Shown one piece after another: positions 1-7,298 of a DNA stretch of 64,000 nucleotides. Origin of the DNA: Olivibacter sitiensis DSM 17696 (GTDB lineage: Bacteria; Bacteroidota; Bacteroidia; Sphingobacteriales; Sphingobacteriaceae). Numbering within the stretch: position 1 is the first letter of the stretch; each line of letters opens with the position of its first letter. Made by a program: the position numbers and the translations under genes. Location of the stretch: contig NZ_ATZA01000009.1 in assembly GCF_000427965.1 (NCBI RefSeq), forward strand, positions 1 to 64,000. The letters are read 5' to 3'. Below the pieces are notes generated by a model. The model had not been told where the DNA came from. It saw only the letters and a list, made by a program, of their open reading frames with translations, and ran no database searches.

Positions 1-76
1 ATTCACCGCTGCGTAACTGTTCCAGCGCTTTGTCCTTCATGGATTCAAAATCAAAATCGTTTTCCTTAATACTCAT
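1..76 (-). CDS. IS256-family transposase, N-terminal 25 residues (partial)
   Basis: The minus strand opens with ATG at 76-74 and reads MSIKENDFDFESMKDKALEQ, then runs out of the window. From memory this is the typical N-terminus of Bacteroidota IS256-family (mutator-type DDE) transposases. The catalytic domain lies outside the window, so intactness cannot be judged. The outer end of the element would lie upstream, near 109-140. The family call rests on 25 residues only. Confidence 0.6.
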   Translation of the reverse strand, partial: MSIKENDFDFESMKDKALEQLRSGE

Positions 77-140
77 AATTACTATGTCAAAAATAATACT
101 TCTATTTATTATCCTTGACACAGTTTATTTTACAGTCTCT
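1..140 (-). mobile_element. End of an IS256-type insertion sequence (cut by window edge)
   Basis: Between the transposase start and hipA lies an AT-rich stretch reading, on the minus strand, GAGACTGTAAAATAAACTG at about 122-140, which resembles the terminal inverted repeat of IS256-family elements. The other end is not in the window, so the repeat could not be paired and the exact boundary is a guess. The 190 bases between here and the hipA stop show no gene that I recognise. Confidence 0.4.
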
Positions 141-334
141 TATCCTGTTTTCAAAGACACTCAGTGAGGGTCTTGAACTCGCTTCCTAACTCCTTGATTT
201 AATATCTTTTATAAGTGATGGTTTTTGAGGTCTCGCTAGGGTCTCGTTGAACCAACTCCTTATTTTCCTATTCCATTTTGCTACACAAAGATACGAAATG
301 AACCCGTATAATCTTTAGGCTTGTTGGTTTAAAC

Positions 335-1585
335 TTATATTTTAAATGCTCCGCTCAAGAGTTCTTTCTCTGATCTTGATATTCCGATTTTATCGGCAAC
401 ATTTTCCCATTGGCTTACACTACCTAATACTTCCTGGATGATGCTATCCATTTGTTTATGGCCAAGTCTAAAAAATTCACCTACACCTATAGCGAGATCA
501 AAATCTAAGGAATTATTGTCCATGTCGATATTCAGTGACAGACCATTTTTTTCAACTGAAGGATTTATGTCATAAGCTGGGGATAAAATCCAACCTCCAT
601 CTGTCAAAATAAAACCGTGATTCCGTAAGTGATCGTCCGTATTGGAAATGGCAATATTGAAAACAATTCTACGCCATAGTTGGTGCAGGTTTTCTTCCAC
701 CTCTGCTCCATAAGTTTGAATAAATTCAGCGATATCCAAGTAACTTGCCGGATTGTCACGTATCGTGTCTTCGCTATTATTCGTCATGGTCATCGCTGAA
801 GCGAAATGAATGCGTTCCCCTTGTTCCCTATCAAAGCGCTTGGTGAAAAATGTATGGTGATTGCCTGCTATCTTTTCGACTTTGGATGGAGCCATCCGTA
901 TTCCAGCTCCTATGGCCAATTGATACGCTAGGAATTCCCAAGCTCCTTTGTCAAGTGTATCATTCTTAGAAGGAAATTTGGCGATCCACAATTCATTGTT
1001 TTCATCCAGAATATTGGCTTTGGGGCGTGCGCCACCCAATGAGGAACCTGGCGCCATTAAAATAGCCAGCCACTCTTTTAGTTCATTATTGTTGTCGTCA
1101 TTTTCGAGGCGATCGGCCGCATGCTGAAGCTCCCGAATCGAAGACCATGGCGGAGTAGGCGTTTCCTTGTTGTCATCTAAAAAAGGACCGTCGATATCCG
1201 TTTTGAAGCGCAATGCTCCCATACGGCTCTCATCGTACACACCCAGCAAATAATCTATATCATACAATATCGGGGCTTTTTCATTTCGCTCCCTGGCCAG
1301 CTGGGCAGCTCTTCTTTTCATCAATGTTCGTCCCCAAGTGTCAGGCATGCTGTCCAAAAAAACGCCGAAGTTCTCTTTGTCATTGGAATACTGCGCGCCA
1401 ACGAAAAATTGGATACCAGGATCCAAAATTTGCAGATGTTCCGATTTTAGCCATATTTTATCATATTCGAAACTAAATGCTTTTTTCCCTTTGGCAAAGT
1501 GAGCGGAAAGTATGCCCATGAGTTTGGGATCTGGCATCCCTTTCCAGTGTGCATACACGTAAATGTCGAACTTGTCTTTTGCCAT
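335..1585 (-). CDS. hipA: HipA-type serine/threonine kinase toxin
   Basis: This is the toxin of a HipBA toxin-antitoxin pair. Known HipA kinases phosphorylate an aminoacyl-tRNA synthetase (GltX in E. coli) and induce dormancy. At 416 residues it matches full-length HipA, with the N-terminal subdomain present (FGVFLDSMPDTWGR near residue 75). The nucleotide-binding loop GGARPK is near residue 183 and the kinase catalytic motif ISNTDDHLRNHGF near 315, followed by YDINPS. All key motifs are intact, so it is probably active. The gene starts 4 bases after the stop of the upstream antitoxin, as expected for a co-transcribed pair. The natural target is unknown. Confidence 0.9.
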   Translation of the reverse strand: MAKDKFDIYVYAHWKGMPDPKLMGILSAHFAKGKKAFSFEYDKIWLKSEHLQILDPGIQFFVGAQYSNDKENFGVFLDSMPDTWGRTLMKRRAAQLARERNEKAPILYDIDYLLGVYDESRMGALRFKTDIDGPFLDDNKETPTPPWSSIRELQHAADRLENDDNNNELKEWLAILMAPGSSLGGARPKANILDENNELWIAKFPSKNDTLDKGAWEFLAYQLAIGAGIRMAPSKVEKIAGNHHTFFTKRFDREQGERIHFASAMTMTNNSEDTIRDNPASYLDIAEFIQTYGAEVEENLHQLWRRIVFNIAISNTDDHLRNHGFILTDGGWILSPAYDINPSVEKNGLSLNIDMDNNSLDFDLAIGVGEFFRLGHKQMDSIIQEVLGSVSQWENVADKIGISRSEKELLSGAFKI

Positions 1586-1589
1586 TCTT

Positions 1590-1880
1590 TTACTTCAATA
1601 ATTCCAAATCCTGCAATTTTCTTCCTAAATCATCGTCCGCCGCTAATTTCAGCACATCATCTTGTAGACCCAATACCCTAAGTACATTCAAATAAGCACC
1701 AAAGGCAACTCCTGTATCCCCTTTTTCAATGAGGTATAACGTTGAGCGTGCAATCCCAGCCCGCTCTGCAACCTGAACGGTTGTTAGTTTGCGACGTTTT
1801 CTTGCAAGCTTTATATTTTCACCCACTTGCTCCATCAGTTTGTGGTACTTGGGAAAAACGACCTGTTTCTTCGTAGTCAT
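1590..1880 (-). CDS. hipB: HipB-type antitoxin, XRE-family HTH
   Basis: A 96-residue DNA-binding protein with one XRE helix-turn-helix (about residues 15-72, including ERAGIARSTLYLIEKG). It precedes hipA with a 4-base gap. HipB proteins bind HipA and repress the operon. The region just upstream carries an inverted repeat with half-sites TGTTTGTTAT/ATAACAAACA overlapping a good promoter, which fits autoregulation. The first 15 residues (TTKKQVVFPKYHKLM) are basic and precede the HTH. The start at 1880 is the only ATG close to the promoter. Confidence 0.85.
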   Translation of the reverse strand: MTTKKQVVFPKYHKLMEQVGENIKLARKRRKLTTVQVAERAGIARSTLYLIEKGDTGVAFGAYLNVLRVLGLQDDVLKLAADDDLGRKLQDLELLK

Positions 1881-1890
1881 TTCTAACTAA

Positions 1891-1939
1891 TGTTTGTTAT
1901 TACATACAAATATACATATTTTGATTGAAATAACAAACA
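1891..1939 (-). promoter_or_regulatory. hipBA promoter with overlapping palindromic operator
   Basis: On the minus strand, TTTG (1937-1934), exactly 19 bases, then TATATTTG (1914-1907) give a full match to the Bacteroidota -33/-7 promoter (TTTG-N19-TAnnTTTG). The inverted half-sites TGTTTGTTAT (1891-1900) and ATAACAAACA (1930-1939) flank the -7 box. One covers the -33 element and the other the early transcript, so bound HipB would block the polymerase. The promoter and repeats are seen; HipB binding is inferred. Confidence 0.65.
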
Positions 1940-2029
1940 TATATATAATATGAACCTATTCTGGGATTAGATTATTCACGAGGGAATGTAGGTCAATAAA
2001 TTGTATTCGATCTAATTTTGGAGTAATTC

Positions 2030-2233
2030 TTAATACTCAATGTGTTTTTTGTCAAGTAACTCTCTGAGTTTTTCGACAATTTCAGGGTTATCTACCTGAT
2101 TTATCAAGAACTTTATATATTCAATTTGATCTGCGCTTAAAGAATCTTCAAATGAGAAGCTGTCCTGGAAACCTGCATTTACAAGGGAGTTGCTTACTAT
2201 TGTTACATTATTATTAGATTTTAATTCTACCAA
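2030..2233 (-). CDS. Small hypothetical protein, 67 residues
   Basis: I do not recognise this protein. It is acidic with a helical C-terminal half (SADQIEYIKFLINQVDNP, then EKLRELLDKK) and a polar N-terminus (VELKSNNNVTIVSNS). The composition looks like genuine protein, but there is no obvious ribosome binding site and the gene lies among fragments. It could be an intact small gene or the surviving end of a larger one. Confidence 0.4.
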   Translation of the reverse strand: MVELKSNNNVTIVSNSLVNAGFQDSFSFEDSLSADQIEYIKFLINQVDNPEIVEKLRELLDKKHIEY

Positions 2234-2238
2234 CTCGA

Positions 2239-2373
2239 TTGGCCGAAAACTCAGACAAGGAGGCCCTCCGTAAAGTACTATGTCATACCGTAACTCTAAT
2301 GGATATAAATATTAAAGACGTATCAAGACAAAGATGGCTAGAAGGAGAAGACATTTTTCATGGCTTGAATTAA
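2239..2373 (+). pseudogene. Coding remnant, about 44 residues
   Basis: The plus strand reads LAENSDKEALRKVLCHTV and then MDINIKDVSRQRWLEGEDIF before a stop. The composition is protein-like, but the only start is a TTG without a ribosome binding site. It looks like the C-terminal end of a lost gene. I cannot name the family. The stretch 2234-2705 otherwise holds only the next decayed fragment and a short hairpin (about 2533-2551). Confidence 0.25.
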
Positions 2374-2399
2374 ACAAAATTAACAAACAGCTTAAAAAC

Positions 2400-2528
2400 A
2401 TGATAACCAAAACAGTATTATAGGCGGCCAGGGCTTCGGAACTTGAAGCGGAAAACGAGAAGCTGAGAGAAGAGAATGAGCGGTTAAAGGAGTGAAGGCT
2501 GTATCTGACGGAAAAGTTCTTGCAATAA
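2400..2528 (+). pseudogene. Decayed coiled-coil gene fragment with two in-frame stops
   Basis: One frame reads MITKTVL, a stop, then ASELEAENEKLREENERLKE, a second stop, then RLYLTEKFLQ and a final stop. The heptad pattern of Leu with Glu/Lys is a clear coiled coil, like those near the ends of several transposase or accessory proteins. Two stops in an otherwise continuous reading mark it as dead. The family is unknown. Confidence 0.3.
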
Positions 2529-2705
2529 ATAAGCCTCGGTGACGACCGAGACTCAAACCTTGACTTGGTTACGTTTCCCGAAAGAAAGAGGCTTTACCAA
2601 GCATAACGGTACAAATATACAAACTAAATCCTATCCTACGGTTGCTGATACCGTCATGCTTTTTTTAAATTGTACTGATCTTTGCGAACTATCGGAATAT
2701 TCAAG

Positions 2706-3086
2706 ATGATTTTGAGGACTGCGAAAAGCCGACTTAAAAAACAAACGACTCCACAAAACGGAATAAATAAGATGATTATGGAACATGCGAAGGAGAGTTT
2801 AAAAGAAATAATCAAAAACATAGAAAATTGTGAATGCTCTCAGCGCGGGATTCTCTCGTCGCCAGCAAGGCAGGCTGTCGATATTATACGAAGAACGGAT
2901 TGCGGAGAAAAGACGTTTTATCAACAACTGGCGATTGATAACATCGAATCCATAATAGACAAGGATATGGACTATTTGGATGTATTAAGGTCTAAAGCAA
3001 CTGTCCCAAAGCAGACGAAAGCTATGGCTGATGTAAAGGGCTATTTGAAAGATGAAATTAAGTTTTTTGTTGATCAATTGGATTAG
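2706..3086 (+). CDS. Hypothetical protein, about 126 residues
   Basis: I do not recognise this protein. The frame is open from a TTG at 2682; ATG candidates are 2706, 2772 and 2778. The part after 2778 (MEHAKESLKEIIKNIENCEC) looks most protein-like, so the true protein may be only about 100 residues. It is charged and helical, with a central basic stretch (PARQAVDIIRRTDCGEKTFYQQL) and no membrane segment. It stands alone before the TIGR04255-like cassette, 128 bases away, and could be part of it. A possible -7 box GATCTTTG lies at about 2677-2684. Confidence 0.45.
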   Translation: MILRTAKSRLKKQTTPQNGINKMIMEHAKESLKEIIKNIENCECSQRGILSSPARQAVDIIRRTDCGEKTFYQQLAIDNIESIIDKDMDYLDVLRSKATVPKQTKAMADVKGYLKDEIKFFVDQLD

Positions 3087-3214
3087 GCGGCGTTAAAAAT
3101 GCTTAAAAATTTCTGTGGCATTGGAGACTTTCTTATATTTAGCCCATTGAAGCAATGGTAGTACTGAAAAGGTAGCAAAGGATATAGTTTTTATAGACAC
3201 TGTTAAGCACATGT

Positions 3215-4012
3215 ATGTCATTGAGAGATAAGATTCGGCCTATAAATGGAAAGCATTCTATTCGGGAGGCAGTGATCAGTTTGTTTTTGGCGAACCCCAT
3301 ATTGAAGCCTTCGCGTTTCGAAAAGTTGATTCAAGCAGAATATGCCCATGTTTTTCAGAAATTCGGGGTGGTTTCGCAGTTGCAGGTACAGTTTCAGCGC
3401 AACGATGATGGCAGAGATGCTACGAATATCACCAATCAGGCTGAAGCAGGGTTCAAATTTTCGGCATTTGAATCTGGAAAGCCCAAGCGTGTGTTGCAGG
3501 GGATAAACGAGGCAGGAAGGACGTTTGTCTCGTACCATGAGCTGGGGTATGAGCGATGGGCACTTTTCTACAGCGACTATAAAGATCAGGTCAGGGCGTT
3601 GGGCAATATTCAGGCAGATATATTTATCAATGCGTTTAGTCTGCACTACATAGATGAATTTTTGTGGATAGATAAGGAGGGCGGCATAGACCTCTCCTTG
3701 TTTTTCAAAAAAAATCAAAAATTGCCGTTGGACTTCTTTGATTCCATCAATCCTATATTCAGCTTGGTAGCAGAGAAAGAAATCAATGGGGTGGTTTATT
3801 ACGATAGGTTGGAGATACAGGTAAGATCGGATATCCAGCCATCCGTGGTCATAAGCCACAATGTGACCGAAGCATTACAGAAAGAGGTACAGCTAAGTGA
3901 TTTGTTTCGTACTGATTTTGAATCGAAGCTGGCCGATATGCATGAATATAACAAAAAGCTGTTGAAGGATTTACTGACGGAAGAGATACAGCAGTTAATA
4001 GAACTTGTTTAG
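3215..4012 (+). CDS. TIGR04255-like protein, first gene of a three-gene cassette
   Basis: A 265-residue soluble protein. The opening (IREAVISLFLANPI, then a long mixed alpha/beta body with FSAFESGKPKRVLQ and EFLWIDKEGGIDLSLFF) resembles the sporadically distributed TIGR04255 family, whose function is not known. The C-terminus (SDLFRTDFESKLADMHEYNK) is helical and ends about 50 residues after it. The next gene starts 29 bases downstream on the same strand. ATG at 3215 fits the reading; an ATG at 3211 is out of frame. A 213-residue open frame on the other strand is antisense and not counted. Family call from memory of motifs. Confidence 0.65.
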   Translation: MSLRDKIRPINGKHSIREAVISLFLANPILKPSRFEKLIQAEYAHVFQKFGVVSQLQVQFQRNDDGRDATNITNQAEAGFKFSAFESGKPKRVLQGINEAGRTFVSYHELGYERWALFYSDYKDQVRALGNIQADIFINAFSLHYIDEFLWIDKEGGIDLSLFFKKNQKLPLDFFDSINPIFSLVAEKEINGVVYYDRLEIQVRSDIQPSVVISHNVTEALQKEVQLSDLFRTDFESKLADMHEYNKKLLKDLLTEEIQQLIELV

Positions 4013-4041
4013 CGATAGGAACAATAAACTAAAAACCTAAG

Positions 4042-4512
4042 ATGACAACAGTAGCAACAAGACCAATCACTTTGGATTATGCTGGATTTGCCACATCCTA
4101 TTATGGCGGAAGAAACGACATGGATAGAATTACCGAGCCCGTAAGCGTATACCCGTCTGCAGAGCTTTTTGATAGAATAACTGGTTTCTTGGCCTTAGGA
4201 GATAATTGGGATGGCTACGGCGCTGTACCGCCGTCTTTTAGTGCCGTCAGAAATACCATGAAATTACTTGCGTTGTTGCCAAGGGATGTATTCAACCTAT
4301 TAGATGTAGACGATATCATCTGTACGTCGTATGGAACTGTAGTAATGGATTTTCAGAAGGAGAACAGGCTTCTTTCCGTTGAGATCGGAGATAAAGGCTT
4401 GGGTTATTTTATGAAGCAAAATGACGAAATCACCCTTGTTCGGGAAAATGAACTGTTTAATGGTATAGCCTTTTCTTCCGACTTAAATAGGGCCTTTGCG
4501 GAATTGATCTAA
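4042..4512 (+). CDS. WDGYG-motif hypothetical protein, second cassette gene
   Basis: A 156-residue protein with the motif LGDNWDGYGAVPPS at about residues 52-65. This motif is common in uncharacterised bacterial proteins that I recall beside TIGR04255-like genes. The rest is mixed alpha/beta, with a central DVDDIICTSYGTVVMDF. No signal peptide or membrane segment is visible. It follows the first gene by 29 bases and precedes the next start by 9 bases, so the three are very likely one operon. The molecular role is unknown. Confidence 0.6.
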   Translation: MTTVATRPITLDYAGFATSYYGGRNDMDRITEPVSVYPSAELFDRITGFLALGDNWDGYGAVPPSFSAVRNTMKLLALLPRDVFNLLDVDDIICTSYGTVVMDFQKENRLLSVEIGDKGLGYFMKQNDEITLVRENELFNGIAFSSDLNRAFAELI

Positions 4513-4521
4513 TGCACTATA

Positions 4522-5052
4522 ATGCGGGAAGTTATATCTTTAGATATCGGTCCGGACGAGCTGCTCATAAGGGGAATAGTGCACCCCATGTTCTACAGCA
4601 ACTCCAAAGGCAAGCTCAAGCGGGAAGCATTTATCCCTCCTCCCCAAAAAAGGGATGTCTCGCTATTAAGACGTCGTTATTGCCAAAGCGATTCTTTTTG
4701 TAAAAAACATTGTAAATCCATAAGAGTAGGAACAAGTAGTTATTGTGGCATGGCAGTATTTTTGGCTCGTCATGTAAGTGAATCCAACGATGAATCTATA
4801 AATGTAGCTGCTTCTGTAAAAGCCACTCCCATCGATGAGCATAATAACTATGTGGACGAAGGGCTAACCGTTTATGCAGATTCTTTGGGGTTGCCAATGC
4901 ACGCCGACTTACTTTACAGCGTTCCCGTGCCACAGGGAGTACCAGCGACCCTACATCGGGTAATTGCCGATAATCTTTTGAAGTTAGCAAAGTATTTTCA
5001 TGATCTTTCACCTGATTCCGATCAGTGGGAAGGAGACAGTTTGTCCGTCTAA
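4522..5052 (+). CDS. Cys-rich hypothetical protein, third cassette gene
   Basis: A 176-residue protein that I cannot assign to a characterised family. It opens with a short strand (SLDIGPDELLIRGIVHPMFY), then AFIPPPQKRDVSLLRRRYC and a cluster of four cysteines within about 22 residues (C54, C60, C64, C75), which could bind a metal or form disulfides. The C-terminus has a conserved-looking DLLYSVPVPQGVPATLHRVI. The start at 4522 lies 9 bases past the previous stop. An overlapping frame from 4512 is a shadow. With the two genes before it, it forms a compact cassette between unrelated toxin systems. Confidence 0.55.
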   Translation: MREVISLDIGPDELLIRGIVHPMFYSNSKGKLKREAFIPPPQKRDVSLLRRRYCQSDSFCKKHCKSIRVGTSSYCGMAVFLARHVSESNDESINVAASVKATPIDEHNNYVDEGLTVYADSLGLPMHADLLYSVPVPQGVPATLHRVIADNLLKLAKYFHDLSPDSDQWEGDSLSV

Positions 5053-5095
5053 ATTATTGATAATTTCGCATTAATTATTAGACAACGAATTTTGC

Positions 5096-5425
5096 TTATC
5101 CCTTAAACACCTCTTCTCTATGCCACTCCAATCCTTCCTGCCTGGGCCAGTATTGCAATTTAGTAGGCAGCAGCATGCGCTTGCCCGCTAGCTGAGCCAA
5201 GCTATAAGCATGGCTTTCATCCTCGCGTACATGAGGCGATACCAAGATGCGGTACTCGCCATCCACGCTAAGCAGCCCACGGTCAAAAGCACGGTGCATA
5301 TTGGGGCAAAGGGCCAGGCCATTGCTCACCCGATCGTCGTGCGAATGGCTGAAAGGCATGATATGGCAGGCATCTACAAAGCTATGGCCAAAGGCGCTCT
5401 GTGGATATTCCGCACCAAAGTACAC
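5096..5425 (-). pseudogene. HNH endonuclease, C-terminal fragment
   Basis: The minus strand encodes about 110 residues with a recognisable HNH nuclease core: DACHIMPFSHSHDDRVSNGL, then LCPNMHRAFDRGLLSVD. This type ends many Bacteroidota restriction-like HNH proteins of about 280-320 residues. The reading is cut at its 5' end near 5425, where it runs directly into the repeated boxes of an IS21-like end. The N-terminal two thirds are missing from the window, so it is probably inactive. Small pieces of similar sequence recur at 7437-7480 and 14908-14957. Confidence 0.6.
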
Positions 5426-5596
5426 CACTATTCCGCTGCAATATGCACCAGTGATTCCAGGGCAAAGTACACCAGTTTTTTAAGCAGGGTTGGATAGCGG
5501 TTTAGGTTTAGGTTGATTTTTCCCTGAGATTTTCAGGGACTGCCATTCCGACACAAAGTACACCAATAATTCCGCGGCAAAGTGCACCACTGGGAG
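5407..5596. repeat. IS21-like terminal boxes (internally deleted element or solo ends)
   Basis: Two clusters of near-identical boxes occur: CAAAGTACACCACTATTCCG, GCAATATGCACCAGTGATTC and GCAAAGTACACCAG on the left (5416-5475), then CAAAGTACACCAATAATTCC and CAAAGTGCACCACTG on the right (5552-5594). All are in the same orientation. Between them is a hairpin CCCTGA-gattt-TCAGGG (5522-5538). Iterated boxes of this kind are typical of IS21-family ends. No istA or istB reading frame remains. The left cluster interrupts the HNH gene. Confidence 0.45.
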
Positions 5597-5696
5597 TTTT
5601 AACAGTATTGCATAAGTTAGGGATCGACAAGATTACCCTACGATATGGCAAACAAACCCCTCAGCATGCACAAGATAAGATATACTAAAACAAGCT

Positions 5697-5738
5697 TTTG
5701 TAATAACAGTTGGAATGCCTATCTTTGTAAGAACAGTA
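5697..5738 (+). promoter_or_regulatory. Promoter and direct-repeat operator of the ART toxin operon
   Basis: TTTG (5697-5700), 19 bases, then TATCTTTG (5720-5727) is a perfect Bacteroidota promoter. A direct repeat TTTGTAATAACAGT (5697-5710) and TTTGTAAGAACAGT (5724-5737) covers both boxes, spaced 27 bases apart. This suggests binding by an autoregulating antitoxin. The ATG of the small partner follows at 5747, giving a very short leader. Confidence 0.6.
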
Positions 5739-5746
5739 GCTGTAAC

Positions 5747-5923
5747 ATGAGTGATAAAGATTTTAAGGCGTTAATGGAGCTGGCTGCCAGAAAACTGGAA
5801 GAAGCTAAGGCTATGTCTAAAAAAGAGGCTATACAATCGCTTAATAGTGCAGGTATACTTACAAAAAAAGGCAAATTCACTAAACCCTACACCGAATTAG
5901 AAAAGTTGGTAGTCGCCAAATAA
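5747..5923 (+). CDS. Small putative antitoxin, 58 residues
   Basis: A 58-residue, charged, mostly helical protein (SDKDFKALMELAARKLEEAK, then KKEAIQSLNSAGILTKKGKF). Start chosen at 5747 because the promoter ends only 19 bases before it; the longer frame from 5645 would begin upstream of the promoter. The predicted toxin begins 12 bases after its stop. Size, order and spacing are typical of an antitoxin, and the direct repeat in the promoter suggests it may regulate its own operon. Family not recognised; the role is inferred from context. Confidence 0.6.
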   Translation: MSDKDFKALMELAARKLEEAKAMSKKEAIQSLNSAGILTKKGKFTKPYTELEKLVVAK

Positions 5924-5935
5924 CCCTATTCGTAA

Positions 5936-6568
5936 ATGTATGATTTCAGACCTAATACTGTAATCGGCTTCCATGGCTGTGATTTGGAAGTTAGAAATAA
6001 GCTGGTAAATAACCCCAATAACGTTGAGATTAGCAGAAAGCCCTTCGATTGGCTCGGGCACGGTATGTACTTTTGGGAGAACAATTATGTGCGAGCACAA
6101 GAATGGGCGGAGAATAAACACCGTCAGGGAGGTATTAAACGCCCAAGCGTATTGGGCGCGATTATTCAATTAGATTACTGTTGCGATTTCCTCGATGCTA
6201 AATTCATAAGGCTTTTTAGGGCTTATTATGAAATCATGGAGCAGAATTACGCCAACGCAGGCCAGGAACTTCCAAAAAACATGGATGCGGCAGATGACCC
6301 TCATCAAGATAAGCTCATTCGTAAATTGGACTGTGCTACGTTGGAATTTATGCATGCTACAATCTTGGAAGAAAGAGACGCTGACATTGCGAAAAAAGGC
6401 TTTAGCAATCAAAAGGTATTTGATACGGTTCGTGGTGTATTTATTGAAGGAGGCCCAGTATACAAAGGAGCTGGTATTTTTGAGAAAAGCCATATACAGG
6501 TTTGTGTCCGCAATATGAATTGCGTAAAAGGATTTTTTATACCCCGCGAGGAAGTAGAGTTTCCGTAA
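5936..6568 (+). CDS. Predicted ADP-ribosyltransferase toxin
   Basis: A 210-residue protein with features of a PARP-like/DUF3990-type ADP-ribosyltransferase: an early GFHGCD (His at residue 13), then WLGHGMYFWENNYVRAQEWA at 39-58, which matches the 'G.GfYl....A..wA' signature of this fold. A later region (FDTVRGVFIEGGPVYKGAG, then FEKSHIQVCVRN) would carry the third catalytic-loop position. It follows a 58-residue putative antitoxin by 12 bases. ADP-ribosyltransferase toxins modify proteins, nucleic acids or metabolites using NAD; the target here is unknown. Its stop lies exactly where the convergent zeta toxin gene has been truncated. Confidence 0.65.
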   Translation: MYDFRPNTVIGFHGCDLEVRNKLVNNPNNVEISRKPFDWLGHGMYFWENNYVRAQEWAENKHRQGGIKRPSVLGAIIQLDYCCDFLDAKFIRLFRAYYEIMEQNYANAGQELPKNMDAADDPHQDKLIRKLDCATLEFMHATILEERDADIAKKGFSNQKVFDTVRGVFIEGGPVYKGAGIFEKSHIQVCVRNMNCVKGFFIPREEVEFP

Positions 6569-6996
6569 AAATTTTCTCTTAATGTTAGGGGATCTACCGA
6601 ATGACCACCCTCTTTTGCCCTTATAAGCACCCTGTTGGAAGAAATGTTGGGGCTGCTCAGCCCGAAAAAAACCAAGTGCAGGCGATAGCCTAATGACTTA
6701 AATTTATTTGGTACCGCCCAGCTTTCATCCCTAGAGAAATGCCCCTCGTAGGCAAAGTCAAAATTATGCCTAATCGCACTATCAATTCGTTCATTGAACG
6801 TTTTCTCAACAAATGCTGATGCTTGCTTGTTCAACTCTTTCTGTACTTTGAGGCCAGACTTCCAGAGAGCTGTCTTTCTCTGTAAAAAAAGCTTGTCCCC
6901 ATCAAATATTTCACCGATATCATCTGGGAAATAGGTAGCGCCTACGGTTGATTTGCCAGCACCGTTGGATCCCGTTATGATGAAGAGGTTTGGCAT
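6569..6996 (-). pseudogene. Zeta-type kinase toxin, C-terminally truncated
   Basis: The minus strand encodes an N-terminal zeta-toxin domain: Walker A GSNGAGKST at residues 9-17, DGD near 32, and EGHFS near 84. These enzymes phosphorylate UDP-N-acetylglucosamine or related substrates. Similarity ends at about residue 143 (RENFYG); past this point the frame runs antisense through the ADP-ribosyltransferase gene and yields unrelated sequence to 6409. The family normally has 190 or more residues, so the C-terminal helices are missing. The junction near 6560-6570 looks like a recombination point. It may be inactive. Confidence 0.6.
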
Positions 6997-7001
6997 TTGC
7001 C

Positions 7002-7259
7002 CTATGATAGTTGGTATTTGATCCTTAGGTTATTGGCTTCGTCTTCGGCAAGCGTGGATATGACCCGAAAATCCATCCCGTTTGATAATTGCTCTACCAA
7101 TTGGATGGTTCCGTCTGGATATTCCAGATAACAAGTAGCATCATCCAGATCTTTAGAGTTGATCATAAAGGGCAATCCATTGCCGAGACGCTTTTTCCTC
7201 AGCAGTCTTACCGCATGGCTACCTTTTTGCGCCAGTTCTCTTAAACTTGTTGTTGCCAT
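7002..7259 (-). CDS. Putative antitoxin of the zeta toxin, 85 residues
   Basis: An 85-residue protein located 5 bases upstream of the zeta-type gene on the same strand. It starts with a basic helix (SLRELAQKGSHAVRLLRKKR) followed by a beta-rich region (FMINSKDLDDATCYLEYPDG). I recall similar small genes before zeta-type kinases in Bacteroidota and take it as the antitoxin. The assignment is based on position. It is intact although its toxin is truncated, as expected if loss of an active toxin relaxes selection slowly on its partner. Confidence 0.55.
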   Translation of the reverse strand: MATTSLRELAQKGSHAVRLLRKKRLGNGLPFMINSKDLDDATCYLEYPDGTIQLVEQLSNGMDFRVISTLAEDEANNLRIKYQLS

Positions 7260-7290
7260 AAGTCAGCAGCTATTTAAACACCGTTCTACG

Positions 7291-7298
7291 CAAAGCTA
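7291..7298 (-). promoter_or_regulatory. -7 box before the zeta toxin operon
   Basis: On the minus strand TAGCTTTG matches TAnnTTTG and lies 32 bases before the ATG at 7259. The -33 position does not carry a clear TTTG, so the promoter is weaker or needs an activator. Confidence 0.4.

Noticed and set aside
141..334. tRNA or attachment site between the IS end and hipA
   Set aside because: No cloverleaf or CCA-type acceptor stem could be built from this stretch.
3218..3859. 213-residue open frame on the minus strand
   Set aside because: Fully antisense to the TIGR04255-like gene; its cysteine- and aromatic-rich composition is that of a shadow frame.
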